Shown: positions 34,110-43,577, counted from the first letter of the stretch. The stretch is 64,000 bases of DNA from Cacconaster sp045599325 (GCA_045599325.1 JAZRVT010000034.1:10367-74366), one strand, 5' to 3'. Notes: generated by a model from the letters alone, not told the origin. Translations and numbers: made by a program.

Positions 34110-35435
34110 ATGAGAATTGCAGTAGCAGGCACAGGCTATGTGGGGCTGTCGATAGCGACTCTTCTGGCACAGCACCATCAGGTGACAGCAGTGGATGTGA
34201 TTCCTGAGAAAGTGGACCTGATCAACAGCAGGCGCTCTCCTATCCAGGATGAGTACATTGAGAAATATATGGCGGAGAAAGAACTGGACCTGACAGCGAC
34301 CCTTGACGGGGAATCCGCATACCGCAGCGCTGAGTTCGTCGTCATCGCCGCCCCTACGAACTATGACCCTCAGCGCAACTTCTTCGACACCTCCCACGTG
34401 GAGGAGGTCATCGACCTTGTGCTCTCCGTCAACCCTGACGCCGTGATGGTCATCAAGTCCACCATTCCTGTCGGATACTGCAGAAGCCTTTATGCCAGAT
34501 ATGCCGGCATCTTCAAGGAAAGGGCATCTCTTCAAGGCAAGAAATTCAACCTGCTCTTCTCCCCTGAGTTCCTTAGGGAGAGCAAAGCCTTGTACGACAA
34601 CCTCTACCCGAGCCGCATCATTGTGGGATACCCGAAGGTCATCTCCTCCTCAGATGAGCAGATCCTTCAGGAGAACGCCGCAATCGAGTCTGTCGCAAAC
34701 CCTGATTCTGAGGCCAATGCCCGCAGATTCGCAGCATTGCTGCAGGAAGGCGCCATCAAGGAGGACATCCCTACCCTCTTTATGGGAATGAAGGAGGCCG
34801 AGGCAGTCAAACTCTTCGCAAACACATATCTCGCCCTGAGAGTAAGCTATTTCAACGAACTGGACACCTATGCCGAAGTCAAGGGGCTTGACACCAAGGC
34901 TATTATCGACGGCATCGGACTCGACCCGCGCATCGGGCAGCACTACAACAACCCGAGCTTCGGATATGGAGGCTACTGCCTGCCGAAAGACACAAAGCAG
35001 CTGCTGGCAAACTTCCAGGATGTGCCTGAGAATCTGATCAATGCCATTGTGGAGAGCAACCGCACCCGCAAGGATTTCATCGCCGACCAGGTGCTTGCAA
35101 AAGCGGGCTACTACACCGCCAGCAGCCAATGGGACAAAGGACGCGAGCACAGGACAGTGATAGGAGTCTTCAGGCTCACGATGAAGTCGAACTCCGACAA
35201 CTTCCGCCAGTCCAGCATACAGGGCGTGATGAAGCGCGTAAAGGCCAAGGGCGCTGAAGTGATAGTCTATGAGCCGACACTCGAGAACGGCACACGCTTC
35301 TTCGGCAGCGAAGTCGTCAATGACCTCGAGGATTTCAAGCGCCGCTCTGACGCCATCATAGCCAACCGCTACGACTCCTGTCTGGACGACGTGGCCGGCA
35401 AGGTCTATACAAGGGACATCTTCAAGCGCGACTGA
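34110..35435 (+). CDS. ugd: UDP-glucose/GDP-mannose 6-dehydrogenase
   Basis: A 441-residue NAD-dependent dehydrogenase making a UDP-uronic acid for surface polysaccharide. The Rossmann start MRIAVAGTGYVGLSIATLLA, the VIKSTIPVGYC motif, SPEFLRESKALYDNLYPSRI and the catalytic Cys in SFGYGGYCLPKDTKQLL are clear. ATG 34110 is preferred to a GTG nine bases earlier by family fit. It is followed 2 bases later by dtd. Confidence 0.93.
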   Translation: MRIAVAGTGYVGLSIATLLAQHHQVTAVDVIPEKVDLINSRRSPIQDEYIEKYMAEKELDLTATLDGESAYRSAEFVVIAAPTNYDPQRNFFDTSHVEEVIDLVLSVNPDAVMVIKSTIPVGYCRSLYARYAGIFKERASLQGKKFNLLFSPEFLRESKALYDNLYPSRIIVGYPKVISSSDEQILQENAAIESVANPDSEANARRFAALLQEGAIKEDIPTLFMGMKEAEAVKLFANTYLALRVSYFNELDTYAEVKGLDTKAIIDGIGLDPRIGQHYNNPSFGYGGYCLPKDTKQLLANFQDVPENLINAIVESNRTRKDFIADQVLAKAGYYTASSQWDKGREHRTVIGVFRLTMKSNSDNFRQSSIQGVMKRVKAKGAEVIVYEPTLENGTRFFGSEVVNDLEDFKRRSDAIIANRYDSCLDDVAGKVYTRDIFKRD

Positions 35436-35437
35436 CA

Positions 35438-35890
35438 ATGAGACTTGTAATCCAGAGAGTCAGGGAAGCGTCCGTCACCGTCGGAGGTGAACTGGTATCG
35501 TCCATAGGACAGGGGCTTTTCATACTCGTCGGCGTCGAGACCGGCGACACTGAAGCAGATATGGAATGGCTCGCCGGCAAGACCGCAGGCCTCCGCATCT
35601 TCGACGACGAGGCGGGAGTGATGAACCTCAGCGTGACCGACTGCGGCGGCGAGGTGCTCGCCGTGTCGCAGTTCACTCTCACGGCCTCCACAAGGAAGGG
35701 CAACCGTCCGTCATACATCCGTGCTGCGGGCCACGACCTGGCTGTGCCGCTCTACGACAGCTACTGCAAAAAGCTTGAAGCAGCACTCGGCAAGCCTGTG
35801 AAGAAAGGCATCTTCGGCGCGGAGATGCAGTGTGCCCTGGTCAATGACGGTCCTGTCACAATCATCATTGACTCGCGCATCAGAGAGTAA
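35438..35890 (+). CDS. dtd: D-aminoacyl-tRNA deacylase
   Basis: A 150-residue DTD enzyme that clears D-amino acids (and Gly) wrongly loaded on tRNAs. The motif VLAVSQFTLTA and the Gly-cisPro motif ALVNDGPVTIIIDS are intact, and the length is normal. It lies 2 bases after ugd and converges with the GH9 gene. Confidence 0.96.
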   Translation: MRLVIQRVREASVTVGGELVSSIGQGLFILVGVETGDTEADMEWLAGKTAGLRIFDDEAGVMNLSVTDCGGEVLAVSQFTLTASTRKGNRPSYIRAAGHDLAVPLYDSYCKKLEAALGKPVKKGIFGAEMQCALVNDGPVTIIIDSRIRE

Positions 35891-35892
35891 TC

Positions 35893-38331
35893 CTAGAATT
35901 CTGAAATCAGCATCAGCCAGCGGGAGGCGGTCAGGCCGAACACCTCCTTGTAGGTCGCTGTGTTGATCTGAGGCCAGTACGGCTGGTCCTCATCGAAGTA
36001 TGCCTGCATACCGACAGGGATTTCGCCCACCATCTCGCCCGGCAGAGCGCAGTACAGCTGGCACCAGTTGCTGCCCTCGCCGTATATCAGGGACTGTCCG
36101 AACGGGTTGTAGCCTACCACCCAGCTCAGCTGGCGCTCGGCTATCTCCTTCAGTTCGGGGTCATCCAGCACTCGGGCGCAGATTGCAGCAGCCTTTCCTG
36201 TCGCCAGACTGACCACCGTATTGCCCTTGAAGGAATACCATGCCGGGAAGACGCGAAGATAGTTCTCTTCGTCGAGCTTCACGCCGTTCGCCAGCTGCCG
36301 GCGGTAGATGCCTGCTGCGGATCCGTCGCGAGGCATTCCCAGTTGCCAGGGGTTGAAGAGTTCCGGATAGTTGCATTCGTTGATGTTGTAGATGCCGCTC
36401 GGCACAAGGCCGTAAGGGGCCACATACTTCATTATGCTCTTCAGGTAGCCGCCGTAGAGCCTGATGGCCTCCATCCACTTGCTGTAGTCAGGATGCTCCG
36501 GCTGGGTCTCGCAGAGAGCGGCGAAAGCCTCCATAAAGGCGTAGTCAGATGATTTGTGGCTGTAGTGCACACCGCTCAGGCGGTTGATGTCTCCGTAGAA
36601 GTAGCCCTTGATGCCGCCGCCGATCTCTTCTTTCTGCTGGCAGGCCATAGGCATCCGGATGAACTCGGCCGCCTGTTCAGCGTAGCGCCTGTCGCCGGTC
36701 AGTTTGTAGATCATGCTGGCAGCCCAGGAGACGCTTGCACGGTACTGACTCTCAGGCGTGTTCTTTGCGTGACCGCTGCGGATCATCCCGAGTTCGGCGA
36801 AGCCGTATTTGTCGAAGCGCGCCTTGGCGAACCAGAAGTCCTCCTCAGCGACTTTCCGGAGATAACCCGTAAGTTCAGGGTCGTCGTCGATGACCATTGC
36901 AGCGTATGCCTCGATGCCGGAAAGGACGAAGTTCTCATAGGCTCCGTCATTCACATTAATCTGACGGCGGTCTGAGTCGTCCTTTGTGTTCAGGATGCGG
37001 TCGGTCCAGAGATTGGTGCCCCAGGACATCGCGCGGAAACCGTCTCCGAGCCTGCTGCGGAGGATGAAATCCATGCCCCATAGTCCCTCTTCCATCATTC
37101 TCCTGTACAGGTCCACATTGCCCTTTCTCTTCGCAGTCTGGGCCATCTGGAGCAGGGAGTATGCAATCTCGCCGGACTGGAGGGTCTGCTGGGCCATATC
37201 GCCCGCATCGTGCCAGCCACCGTTCAGAGGGAAGACCTTGCCGTTGTATTCAGCGTGCAGGTCAGTGTGGCAGGCCCCGTGCTTTCCCGGCACAGGATAT
37301 CCGCAGCGCTCGCAGAAGAGGAAGTTGACAATCCTCCAGGCGGAGTTCTCCCATAGGTCGTCGCTGACATAGAAGGGCCAGGTGGTCACCCCGCCAGCCT
37401 CGATGACATACTGGCCCGGCTTCTTCAGGTCAGAGAAATCGATGGTCTGAAAATCGCCCGTGCGGTATGAGCCGCTCTCTATCTTCCCCTTGAAGACTGT
37501 CCTGCCGCTCCTGTAATCACGGATACGGAACCTGCCGTCATTGCCGGGTATGTTGACGACCGCCGTCTTTCGGGCGCCTGTTGTATAGCCGCTGTTTGAA
37601 AAGACTATCCTTCCCTCCGCAGGGCTCCACCCTTTGACGGCTTCCGGATTCTCCACCTTCTCAAGCCTGATGTTGTCTATATCATAGCGCAGGAACTCGC
37701 CCATCGGCACATCGCGTCCGAAAGTCTCGATGACCAGCTTTATGCAGCTCACCTTGTCCCTCGAGAGCCCGGTTATCTCCAAAGAGCAGTCGTTCCACTG
37801 GTTGTTCTTCAGATTGATTTCGTGAATCCCCTCACGGCCGAACTGGTCGGGGACCTTCACCTCGCCGTCATTCTCGATACAGAGAGTAAGGTAGATGCTC
37901 CTAGCCCCCTCACAGAAAGGATAGATGCTGAGACTGATGCGGTTGTAATCCTGCCAGTCTGCTCCACCGGCATCGAAGATGGCATAGCTGGAGCCCCTGC
38001 CCATCCCTATTGTCTCGCCCTCAGGCATAGTCTCCGCCTCCATCCTGAGGCTGTGCGACCCTTCACGGCTTCTCTCATCTGTCAGCGCCATCCTTCCGTG
38101 ACCGGCGTGGGACCACCCTTCAAGCGACTCCATTCCGCACAGAAGGTCCGACTGAAGCACCTTTTTCTGGACAGCAGCTGTCTCCAGCGCCTTGTCCTCT
38201 CTCAGCCGGAGAGGTTTGTGGACATAGCCGGATTCGATGATGTCCTGTTTCAGCTGTTCGTCAATCTGGGCGGAACTTGCGACAGGGAATGCCAGCAAGG
38301 CGGCAATCAGAAATAAAACGTTCTTTTTCAT
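35893..38331 (-). CDS. GH9 family endoglucanase-like protein with Ig-like domain
   Basis: An 812-residue secreted glycosidase (signal MKKNVLFLIAALLAFPVASS). Order: an N-terminal jelly-roll carbohydrate-binding-like region (about 60-230), a cellulase N-terminal Ig-like domain (about 235-320, GRIVFSNSGYTTGARKTAVV), and an (alpha/alpha)6 GH9 catalytic domain. The domain carries the base motif PLNGGWHDAGDMA. The end shows VVGYNPFGQSLIYGEGSNW and QINTATYKEVFG with the likely acid Glu. It acts on beta-glucans, with glucan type unknown. No SusCD pair lies nearby. Met 38331 is chosen by the signal peptide. Confidence 0.9.
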   Translation of the reverse strand: MKKNVLFLIAALLAFPVASSAQIDEQLKQDIIESGYVHKPLRLREDKALETAAVQKKVLQSDLLCGMESLEGWSHAGHGRMALTDERSREGSHSLRMEAETMPEGETIGMGRGSSYAIFDAGGADWQDYNRISLSIYPFCEGARSIYLTLCIENDGEVKVPDQFGREGIHEINLKNNQWNDCSLEITGLSRDKVSCIKLVIETFGRDVPMGEFLRYDIDNIRLEKVENPEAVKGWSPAEGRIVFSNSGYTTGARKTAVVNIPGNDGRFRIRDYRSGRTVFKGKIESGSYRTGDFQTIDFSDLKKPGQYVIEAGGVTTWPFYVSDDLWENSAWRIVNFLFCERCGYPVPGKHGACHTDLHAEYNGKVFPLNGGWHDAGDMAQQTLQSGEIAYSLLQMAQTAKRKGNVDLYRRMMEEGLWGMDFILRSRLGDGFRAMSWGTNLWTDRILNTKDDSDRRQINVNDGAYENFVLSGIEAYAAMVIDDDPELTGYLRKVAEEDFWFAKARFDKYGFAELGMIRSGHAKNTPESQYRASVSWAASMIYKLTGDRRYAEQAAEFIRMPMACQQKEEIGGGIKGYFYGDINRLSGVHYSHKSSDYAFMEAFAALCETQPEHPDYSKWMEAIRLYGGYLKSIMKYVAPYGLVPSGIYNINECNYPELFNPWQLGMPRDGSAAGIYRRQLANGVKLDEENYLRVFPAWYSFKGNTVVSLATGKAAAICARVLDDPELKEIAERQLSWVVGYNPFGQSLIYGEGSNWCQLYCALPGEMVGEIPVGMQAYFDEDQPYWPQINTATYKEVFGLTASRWLMLISEF

Positions 38332-38357
38332 TGGGTTAAGTATTGGCAATTCAAATT

Positions 38358-38365
38358 CAAATATA
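38358..38365 (-). promoter_or_regulatory. TATATTTG promoter box for the GH9 gene
   Basis: A minus-strand perfect TAnnTTTG, 26 bases before ATG 38331. Confidence 0.5.
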
Positions 38366-38424
38366 CCAAAACTTTATGAATTCACCGATAGCAATATTTC
38401 TGGAGCCGTTGCCCTGTCAAGCCG

Positions 38425-39873
38425 CTAGAGACTGTCGCCGAAGTCTTTCTTGAACTTCTCTGCCAGTTCCTCCTGCCAGTAGCCAATCTCCTTCATCCTT
38501 CCGAAGAAGAAGCGGAGAACCTCAGGCTCCTCAGTCCACTCCAGGCCGCCGATGAGCTTGCGGTTGTCCCAGAGCCACTTGACGCGGTCAGCGACATATT
38601 TTATCTGCGACAGCGTAAAGACGCGGCGCGGCACTGCCAGCCTGAGCAGCTCCAGCGCAGCAAAAGGTTCCGTTCCGTCTGGTTCACGCTGCTCTGACAT
38701 CGTTCCGCGCTCCATTCCACGGATGCCGCCGGCAATATAGAGCGCCGCCCCGACTGCTGCGGCCGGATACTGGTTGTGCGGAATGTCAGGGCAGAACTCA
38801 CCGGCGTTGAGATGGCACCCCAGTCCGCCAGCAGGCAGGATGACCGGCACTCCGTACGAATCAAGCTCCTTGGCGAGGTATCCGATGAATTCGGGGCCCT
38901 GGCTGATATACTCCATATCAAGAGACTCGTAAAGGCCCTGCGCCAGCGCCTCCATAGTGCGCACGTCCATACCGCCATATGTGAGGAATCCCTCGTACAG
39001 CGGCACGAATGCCATCATCTCCCTGGTGTACTTTGCATCCTTGCTTGTGATGATCGCACCCTTCGAGAAGCTCAGCTTTCGCGCGGAGAAGTAGACAATG
39101 TCGAAGTGGTCTGCCAGCAGATGGTAAATCTCCTTGACGTCCATATATTTGCAGCGCGCCTCACGGGTCTTCATAAAATAGATGTTGTCCTGGAGCAGGG
39201 AGGCATCAAGGACCGACTTGACGCCAGCATCGTGGCAGATGTCGGTGACTGCGAGCATATTCTCAAGGCTTACAGGCTGGCCTCCGATAAGGTTGGTGCC
39301 TGATTCCACCCTGACAAACGCAACGTTCTCGGCGCCGAGCTCGTCTATCCTGTTCTTTAGCCGCACCAGGTCGAAGTTACCCTTGAACGGATCGTCAGTC
39401 TGAGGAAGCAGTCCCTTAGGGTCAACGAGTTCCTCCACAGTTCCGCCCAGGCGGGTGATATGTGCCTTGGTGGTGGTGAAGTGAAAATTCATCAGGGCAA
39501 CCTTGCCGGGAGTGATGTAGGCCTCGGCGAGGATGTTCTCAGCTGCGCGGCCCTGGTGCGCCGGAAGCACATTGTCGGTGCCGAACACTTCCTTCACGGC
39601 CTTCTTGACCCTGAGGAATGTTGCGGATCCCGCATAGGCGTCATCTGCCTGCATCATTGCCGCGAACTGGCGGTCTGACATCGCATTGACACCGGAGTCC
39701 GTAAGCATATCAATAAAGACATCGCTGTTCTGGAGAAGGAAGGTGTTGTTGCCCGCATCCTGCATCCTTCTCAGCCTCTCTTCGACAGGAAGCAGGCTGA
39801 GCTTCTGAACCATTCTGACTTTGTGCATTTCCAGCGGAACCTGATTCTCGCTCTTGTAGAATTTTACTGCCAT
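38425..39873 (-). CDS. Divergent tryptophanase/tyrosine phenol-lyase family protein
   Basis: A 482-residue PLP beta-eliminating lyase relative. It keeps NNTFLLQNSDVFIDMLTDSG, the LPAHQGRAAENIL segment, NLIGGQPVS, YGGM and the C-terminal RLAVPRRVFTLSQIKYVADR. Several residues fixed in known enzymes differ: PLP-lysine motif SGKKD/SAKKD is FSARKLS, the DA[TS]R around the PLP-ring Asp is DASL, and GGHA is GGLG. Near the end LRFFFGRM is closer to tyrosine phenol-lyase than to tryptophanase (LRHFTAK). The substrate is therefore uncertain. It faces an AraC regulator. Confidence 0.85.
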   Translation of the reverse strand: MAVKFYKSENQVPLEMHKVRMVQKLSLLPVEERLRRMQDAGNNTFLLQNSDVFIDMLTDSGVNAMSDRQFAAMMQADDAYAGSATFLRVKKAVKEVFGTDNVLPAHQGRAAENILAEAYITPGKVALMNFHFTTTKAHITRLGGTVEELVDPKGLLPQTDDPFKGNFDLVRLKNRIDELGAENVAFVRVESGTNLIGGQPVSLENMLAVTDICHDAGVKSVLDASLLQDNIYFMKTREARCKYMDVKEIYHLLADHFDIVYFSARKLSFSKGAIITSKDAKYTREMMAFVPLYEGFLTYGGMDVRTMEALAQGLYESLDMEYISQGPEFIGYLAKELDSYGVPVILPAGGLGCHLNAGEFCPDIPHNQYPAAAVGAALYIAGGIRGMERGTMSEQREPDGTEPFAALELLRLAVPRRVFTLSQIKYVADRVKWLWDNRKLIGGLEWTEEPEVLRFFFGRMKEIGYWQEELAEKFKKDFGDSL

Positions 39874-39911
39874 AATATTAGTTTTTTAGTTTTTTCTATT
39901 GTTTCCGGCGG

Positions 39912-39919
39912 CAAAAGTA
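39912..39919 (-). promoter_or_regulatory. TACTTTTG promoter box for the lyase gene
   Basis: A minus-strand perfect TAnnTTTG, 38 bases before ATG 39873; the leader has no ATG of its own. Confidence 0.55.
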
Positions 39920-39963
39920 GGTGTTGCAAGCGGATATAGTGGGATACATCTTACTGAAAAAAC

Positions 39964-40010
39964 TACCATTTTTACCGATAACCGGTTCCAATACCATTAT
40001 CACCTACCAT
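39964..40010. repeat. Three TACCATnnT direct repeats between the lyase and AraC genes
   Basis: TACCATTTT (39964), TACCATTAT (39992) and TACCATAAT (40005) lie in the divergent spacer, with steps of 28 and 13 bases. They could be regulator operator sites. The region is AT-rich, so chance is possible. Confidence 0.35.
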
Positions 40011-40027
40011 AATCAAAGAAAATTGAT

Positions 40028-40035
40028 TAATTTCG
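40028..40035 (+). promoter_or_regulatory. TAATTTCG promoter-like box for the AraC gene
   Basis: One mismatch to TAnnTTTG. CACA and then an ATG at 40040 follow. Confidence 0.45.
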
Positions 40036-40039
40036 CACA

Positions 40040-40075
40040 ATGAGATACCAATATCTATACGAAGAAGTAACATAA
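40040..40075 (+). CDS. Putative 11-residue Tyr-rich leader peptide
   Basis: ATG 40040 encodes MRYQYLYEEVT and a TAA at 40073, ending 12 bases before the AraC ATG. Three of the eleven residues are Tyr. It starts 4 bases after the promoter-like box. The size and place resemble amino-acid-sensing leader ORFs, though the known tryptophanase leader (TnaC) precedes the enzyme gene. It may be chance in an AT-rich leader. Confidence 0.35.
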   Translation: MRYQYLYEEVT

Positions 40076-40087
40076 CCCCCTCGTAGA

Positions 40088-40978
40088 ATGATTAGAAAAA
40101 TTGAGAATATAGACCAATTTAACAGGTTCTTCGGGCAACCGACGCTCCATCCGCACGTGAGTGTGGCGGACCTGGGCCGCGCGGACCTCAGTCTTTTCGC
40201 ACCCACAGATTTCGGAATGTTCTGCGTCGTCCTGCTTGATTCCGACTTTGGCGGAATACACCTGCGCAGCTCAAGCATCAGTTATGGAGCAGGCTCCATC
40301 ATCACGATGAAGCCCGGTGACATCATATCAGCCGATATAAGCACGGCCGTCCGGCCTAAAGGCAGGATGCTAGTATTCCGTCAGGAGCTAATAGCGGACA
40401 CCGGACTCGGGCGTGACTTCTATATGTTCAATTACTTCGACTACGATGTATCAGAGGCCCTGGAGCTCAACGAAACAGAACGCCGGGTGATGATGAACTG
40501 CTTTGCCAACATAAGCAGTGAACTCTACGCTCCGGATGACGAGTTCACAGGTCATATGCTGCGTCTTGGCATAGGACAGCTGCTGAGCTACTGCAGGCGC
40601 TACTACGACCGCCAGTTCGACATCCGAAAACTCAAGAGCAATGATTTCATCATCAAGCTGGAGAGCCTCCTCAACAACTACATAGGCGCATCTGAGATGT
40701 CCAGCATGCACGGACAACCGACAGTCGCCTGGTGTGCGGAGCAGTTCAACCTTTCTCCGAACTATTTCGGCGAAATAGTCAAGCGCCAGACACACATCAC
40801 TGCCCAGGAGTACATCCAGGGCAAGCTTCTTGAAAAAGCGAAGGCAATGCTGCTGCATTCGGACCACCCGGTCAACGAAATAGCCGAACAGCTCGGCTTC
40901 TCCTACGCCAACCATTTCACGCGCTTCTTCCGGACCAAGACAGGGATGTCACCGTCAGATTACCGCAGGAAAGGGTAA
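40088..40978 (+). CDS. AraC family transcriptional regulator
   Basis: A 296-residue regulator with a cupin-like N-terminal sensor (GFGG-type strand near DFGMFCVVLLDSDFGG) and a C-terminal double helix-turn-helix (NLSPNYFGEIVKRQTHITAQ, then PVNEIAEQLGFSYANHFTRF). It is transcribed divergently from the lyase gene with about 210 bases between, so it probably controls that gene. The ligand is unknown. Confidence 0.92.
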   Translation: MIRKIENIDQFNRFFGQPTLHPHVSVADLGRADLSLFAPTDFGMFCVVLLDSDFGGIHLRSSSISYGAGSIITMKPGDIISADISTAVRPKGRMLVFRQELIADTGLGRDFYMFNYFDYDVSEALELNETERRVMMNCFANISSELYAPDDEFTGHMLRLGIGQLLSYCRRYYDRQFDIRKLKSNDFIIKLESLLNNYIGASEMSSMHGQPTVAWCAEQFNLSPNYFGEIVKRQTHITAQEYIQGKLLEKAKAMLLHSDHPVNEIAEQLGFSYANHFTRFFRTKTGMSPSDYRRKG

Positions 40979-41042
40979 AAGACAAAATTTACAGACAGCA
41001 ATATTACAGGAAAATTTGTAATTTCAACTTTCAAAATACCAT

Positions 41043-41627
41043 ATGAATATGGAAGAGCACATATCAAGAGAGGAGGCAGTTGACCTCCTGAAGAAATACA
41101 ACCGGGACCCGTTCCATATCCAGCACGCTCTGACGGTCGAGGGTGTGATGCGATGGTACGCCTGTGAGCTAGGTTATTCCGAAGATGCTGATTTCTGGGG
41201 GCTTGTCGGCCTCCTGCACGACATCGACTTCGAAATGTATCCTGAAGAGCACTGTATCAAGGCTCCTGCCCTGCTTAAGGACGGAGGTGTCGGAGAGGAG
41301 ATGATCCACGCCATCTGCAGCCACGCCTACGGCACACACGTCGACATCAGGCCTGAGCACGAGATGGAGAAGGTTCTCTTTGCCGCTGATGAACTTACCG
41401 GGCTGATCTGGGCCGCCGCACTGATGCGTCCTTCAAAGAGCACCCAGGATATGGAACTGAAGTCTCTGAAGAAGAAATACAAGACACGAGCCTTTGCCGC
41501 AGGATGCTCCCGCGACATCATCGAGCAGGGAGCGCAGATGCTCGGCTGGGAGCTTGATGTTCTGTTGCAGAAGACACTGGATGCTATGAAATCCTGCGAG
41601 GCATCCATAAATGACGCGATGAAATAG
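41043..41627 (+). CDS. HD domain hydrolase
   Basis: A 194-residue metal-dependent phosphohydrolase-like protein. The HD motif is in LVGLLHDIDFEMYPEEHC, with H-x(n)-HIQHALTVEGVMRWYA ahead and ICSHAYGTHVDIRPE after. Typical substrates are nucleotides or cyclic nucleotides; nothing here specifies one. It is followed 21 bases later by the M13 peptidase gene. Confidence 0.88.
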   Translation: MNMEEHISREEAVDLLKKYNRDPFHIQHALTVEGVMRWYACELGYSEDADFWGLVGLLHDIDFEMYPEEHCIKAPALLKDGGVGEEMIHAICSHAYGTHVDIRPEHEMEKVLFAADELTGLIWAAALMRPSKSTQDMELKSLKKKYKTRAFAAGCSRDIIEQGAQMLGWELDVLLQKTLDAMKSCEASINDAMK

Positions 41628-41648
41628 AAACCTCCGAATCCAGAACGC

Positions 41649-43577
41649 ATGAAGATTCTACGAATCTGGTCAGTAATCGCCGTCTTATTCTGCATGTGCT
41701 CTTGCAATATTGACGGTCCCGATCCGTATATACCGTCAGAATGGAAATATGACAGGTATTCCGACATCAGCATCATGCCGGGCAGTGATTTCTATCGCTA
41801 TGTCTGCGGACGGGGCATATCAGAGCCTGGCGCAGACGCTTGGGCGCCTGTCCCACGCTGGACCAGGCAGACAGAGGATTTCTCGAGTCTGGCATACAGC
41901 GAAGGCGATGACAACCCTGTGCCGGTCATAAGAAGATTGAACGAGCTGAAAAGCGTCTGCACCTCCCGTGAAAATATGGAAGAGGCATTTGTCCAGCTGC
42001 GGAAAAGGCTGTCCGCCATAAGTGAGTTCACGGATATCAAAGATTATCCGCAGGCCGTGGCCAGATGCACGCGTGAAGGGTATAATTTCTTTTATGTCCA
42101 AACCCAGAATCTCGATGGTCACAAGTTCGGAATAAAGGTCACTGCCATTTATGACGGGCTGCTGGCAGACTGGAAGGAAGAGTGGCTCAAAGAAGCTGGC
42201 ATATATGATGAATACACCAGGCTTTTGCCAAAGGCGCGTGAGTTCGAGAAATATCTGAAGGATAATATCAAACTTGACGGCGGCGAGAACCTGAGCCTCC
42301 TTGATGCCGGCGTACCGGACGAATGCAAGAAGATAAAGAAGTATCTCGCCCACGCAGCCTCCTCGACTAAAGCGGCTGGCGGAGCATTCGAGCGCTTCGC
42401 CGAGGCCCTTGGCAATGCGAATCCCGATTTTATCCCAACTGACGATGCGACACGCCAGTACTTCGAACTTATAGACGGTATGGGGGACGGTATGCTGGAA
42501 GCGGCGAATGCCTTTTTATGGTGCTCCGCTGCCTCTCTTGACATCAGCATCCTGTTCGAGCCTGAAAATATGGTCAACTTCCTTATTGCGTTTCTGTCCC
42601 CAAATCTTCTGATGAATATATCCCATACATTCTGTGACTTATATGCAACCGCGGAGAACAGCAGGAAGAACGAGGAGATTTTCGAAGGTTTGCGCTGCAC
42701 AATGATGGAAAGGATCGGCAAGTCGGAATGGATGACAGCCGGCTATAAAGCGCTTGCCAGAGAAAAACTCGAAGCGATGGAATGCCATACCGGAATACTT
42801 GACTGGGATAGATATGAAGCCGAAATGCCTGTGTCTTCTGATTTCTGCTCAGCTTTTCATGAGATCAGTTCTTCATATATGGCCAAACTGATGAACAACA
42901 GCGGGGATAATTACAATATCGACCATATCATTGCCGCCGCCTATATGACGCCGTTCGTCGGTTACCCGGCATATGATGCGAATTCCTTCTATCTAAGGAC
43001 CTGCAACACGATGTGCATCCTGCCGAGCACGGAGGTCATGAGGGATATGAACCCGGGCTTCCCGTTCATCCGCTTCGTGATAGCACACGAAATGTGTCAC
43101 GGATTCGATACAGAGGGCTGCAGTTACAATGCCCGCGGAGAATTCGGAGAATGGTGGACTGCCAGTGACAAGCTGGAATTCGGTAAGAAGAAAGAGCGCC
43201 TGATAGAGCTTTTCAACCAATATTATGTCGGCGAATCAGTATTCTGTGATGGAGCCAGGACAATAGATGAGGATATGGCTGACCTTGGAGGGATGGAGAT
43301 CGCCTGGCATACTGCAAAAAAGGAGCTTGAATGGAAGTACCGTGGGGATCAGCTTCTGGATATGGAACGCCGTTTCTTCAAATCCTATGCAGTGTTCTAT
43401 GCTCAGTATCTTAGCCTTGAAGATAAGATAAAGTCGGTCAGAGAAGAGGTCCATTCAATCAATGAGTACCGCGTCAACGGCATAGTGAATAACATTGACG
43501 ACTGGTATTCATGCTTCGATGTCACATCTGAACAGCAGTATTACTTGCCTTCAGAGCGCCGTGTTCATTTCTGGTAG
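41649..43577 (+). CDS. M13 family metallopeptidase lipoprotein
   Basis: A 642-residue neprilysin/PepO-like zinc endopeptidase. The signal ends at a lipobox (VLFCMCSC), so it is envelope-anchored. The zinc site is in FVIAHEMCHGFDTEGCSYNA (HExxH), with the third ligand in IDEDMADLGGMEIAWH, where the usual GENIAD reads DEDMAD. The substrate strand YMTPFVGYPAYDANSF replaces VNAYYxPxxNxI. Family members cut short peptides. A perfect hairpin follows. Confidence 0.9.
   Translation: MKILRIWSVIAVLFCMCSCNIDGPDPYIPSEWKYDRYSDISIMPGSDFYRYVCGRGISEPGADAWAPVPRWTRQTEDFSSLAYSEGDDNPVPVIRRLNELKSVCTSRENMEEAFVQLRKRLSAISEFTDIKDYPQAVARCTREGYNFFYVQTQNLDGHKFGIKVTAIYDGLLADWKEEWLKEAGIYDEYTRLLPKAREFEKYLKDNIKLDGGENLSLLDAGVPDECKKIKKYLAHAASSTKAAGGAFERFAEALGNANPDFIPTDDATRQYFELIDGMGDGMLEAANAFLWCSAASLDISILFEPENMVNFLIAFLSPNLLMNISHTFCDLYATAENSRKNEEIFEGLRCTMMERIGKSEWMTAGYKALAREKLEAMECHTGILDWDRYEAEMPVSSDFCSAFHEISSSYMAKLMNNSGDNYNIDHIIAAAYMTPFVGYPAYDANSFYLRTCNTMCILPSTEVMRDMNPGFPFIRFVIAHEMCHGFDTEGCSYNARGEFGEWWTASDKLEFGKKKERLIELFNQYYVGESVFCDGARTIDEDMADLGGMEIAWHTAKKELEWKYRGDQLLDMERRFFKSYAVFYAQYLSLEDKIKSVREEVHSINEYRVNGIVNNIDDWYSCFDVTSEQQYYLPSERRVHFW

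Noticed and set aside
34032..34535. N-terminal extension of the 151-residue hypothetical protein to 319 residues
   Set aside because: It crosses two promoter boxes and runs antisense to ugd; the ATG at 34031 follows a TATTTTTG box.
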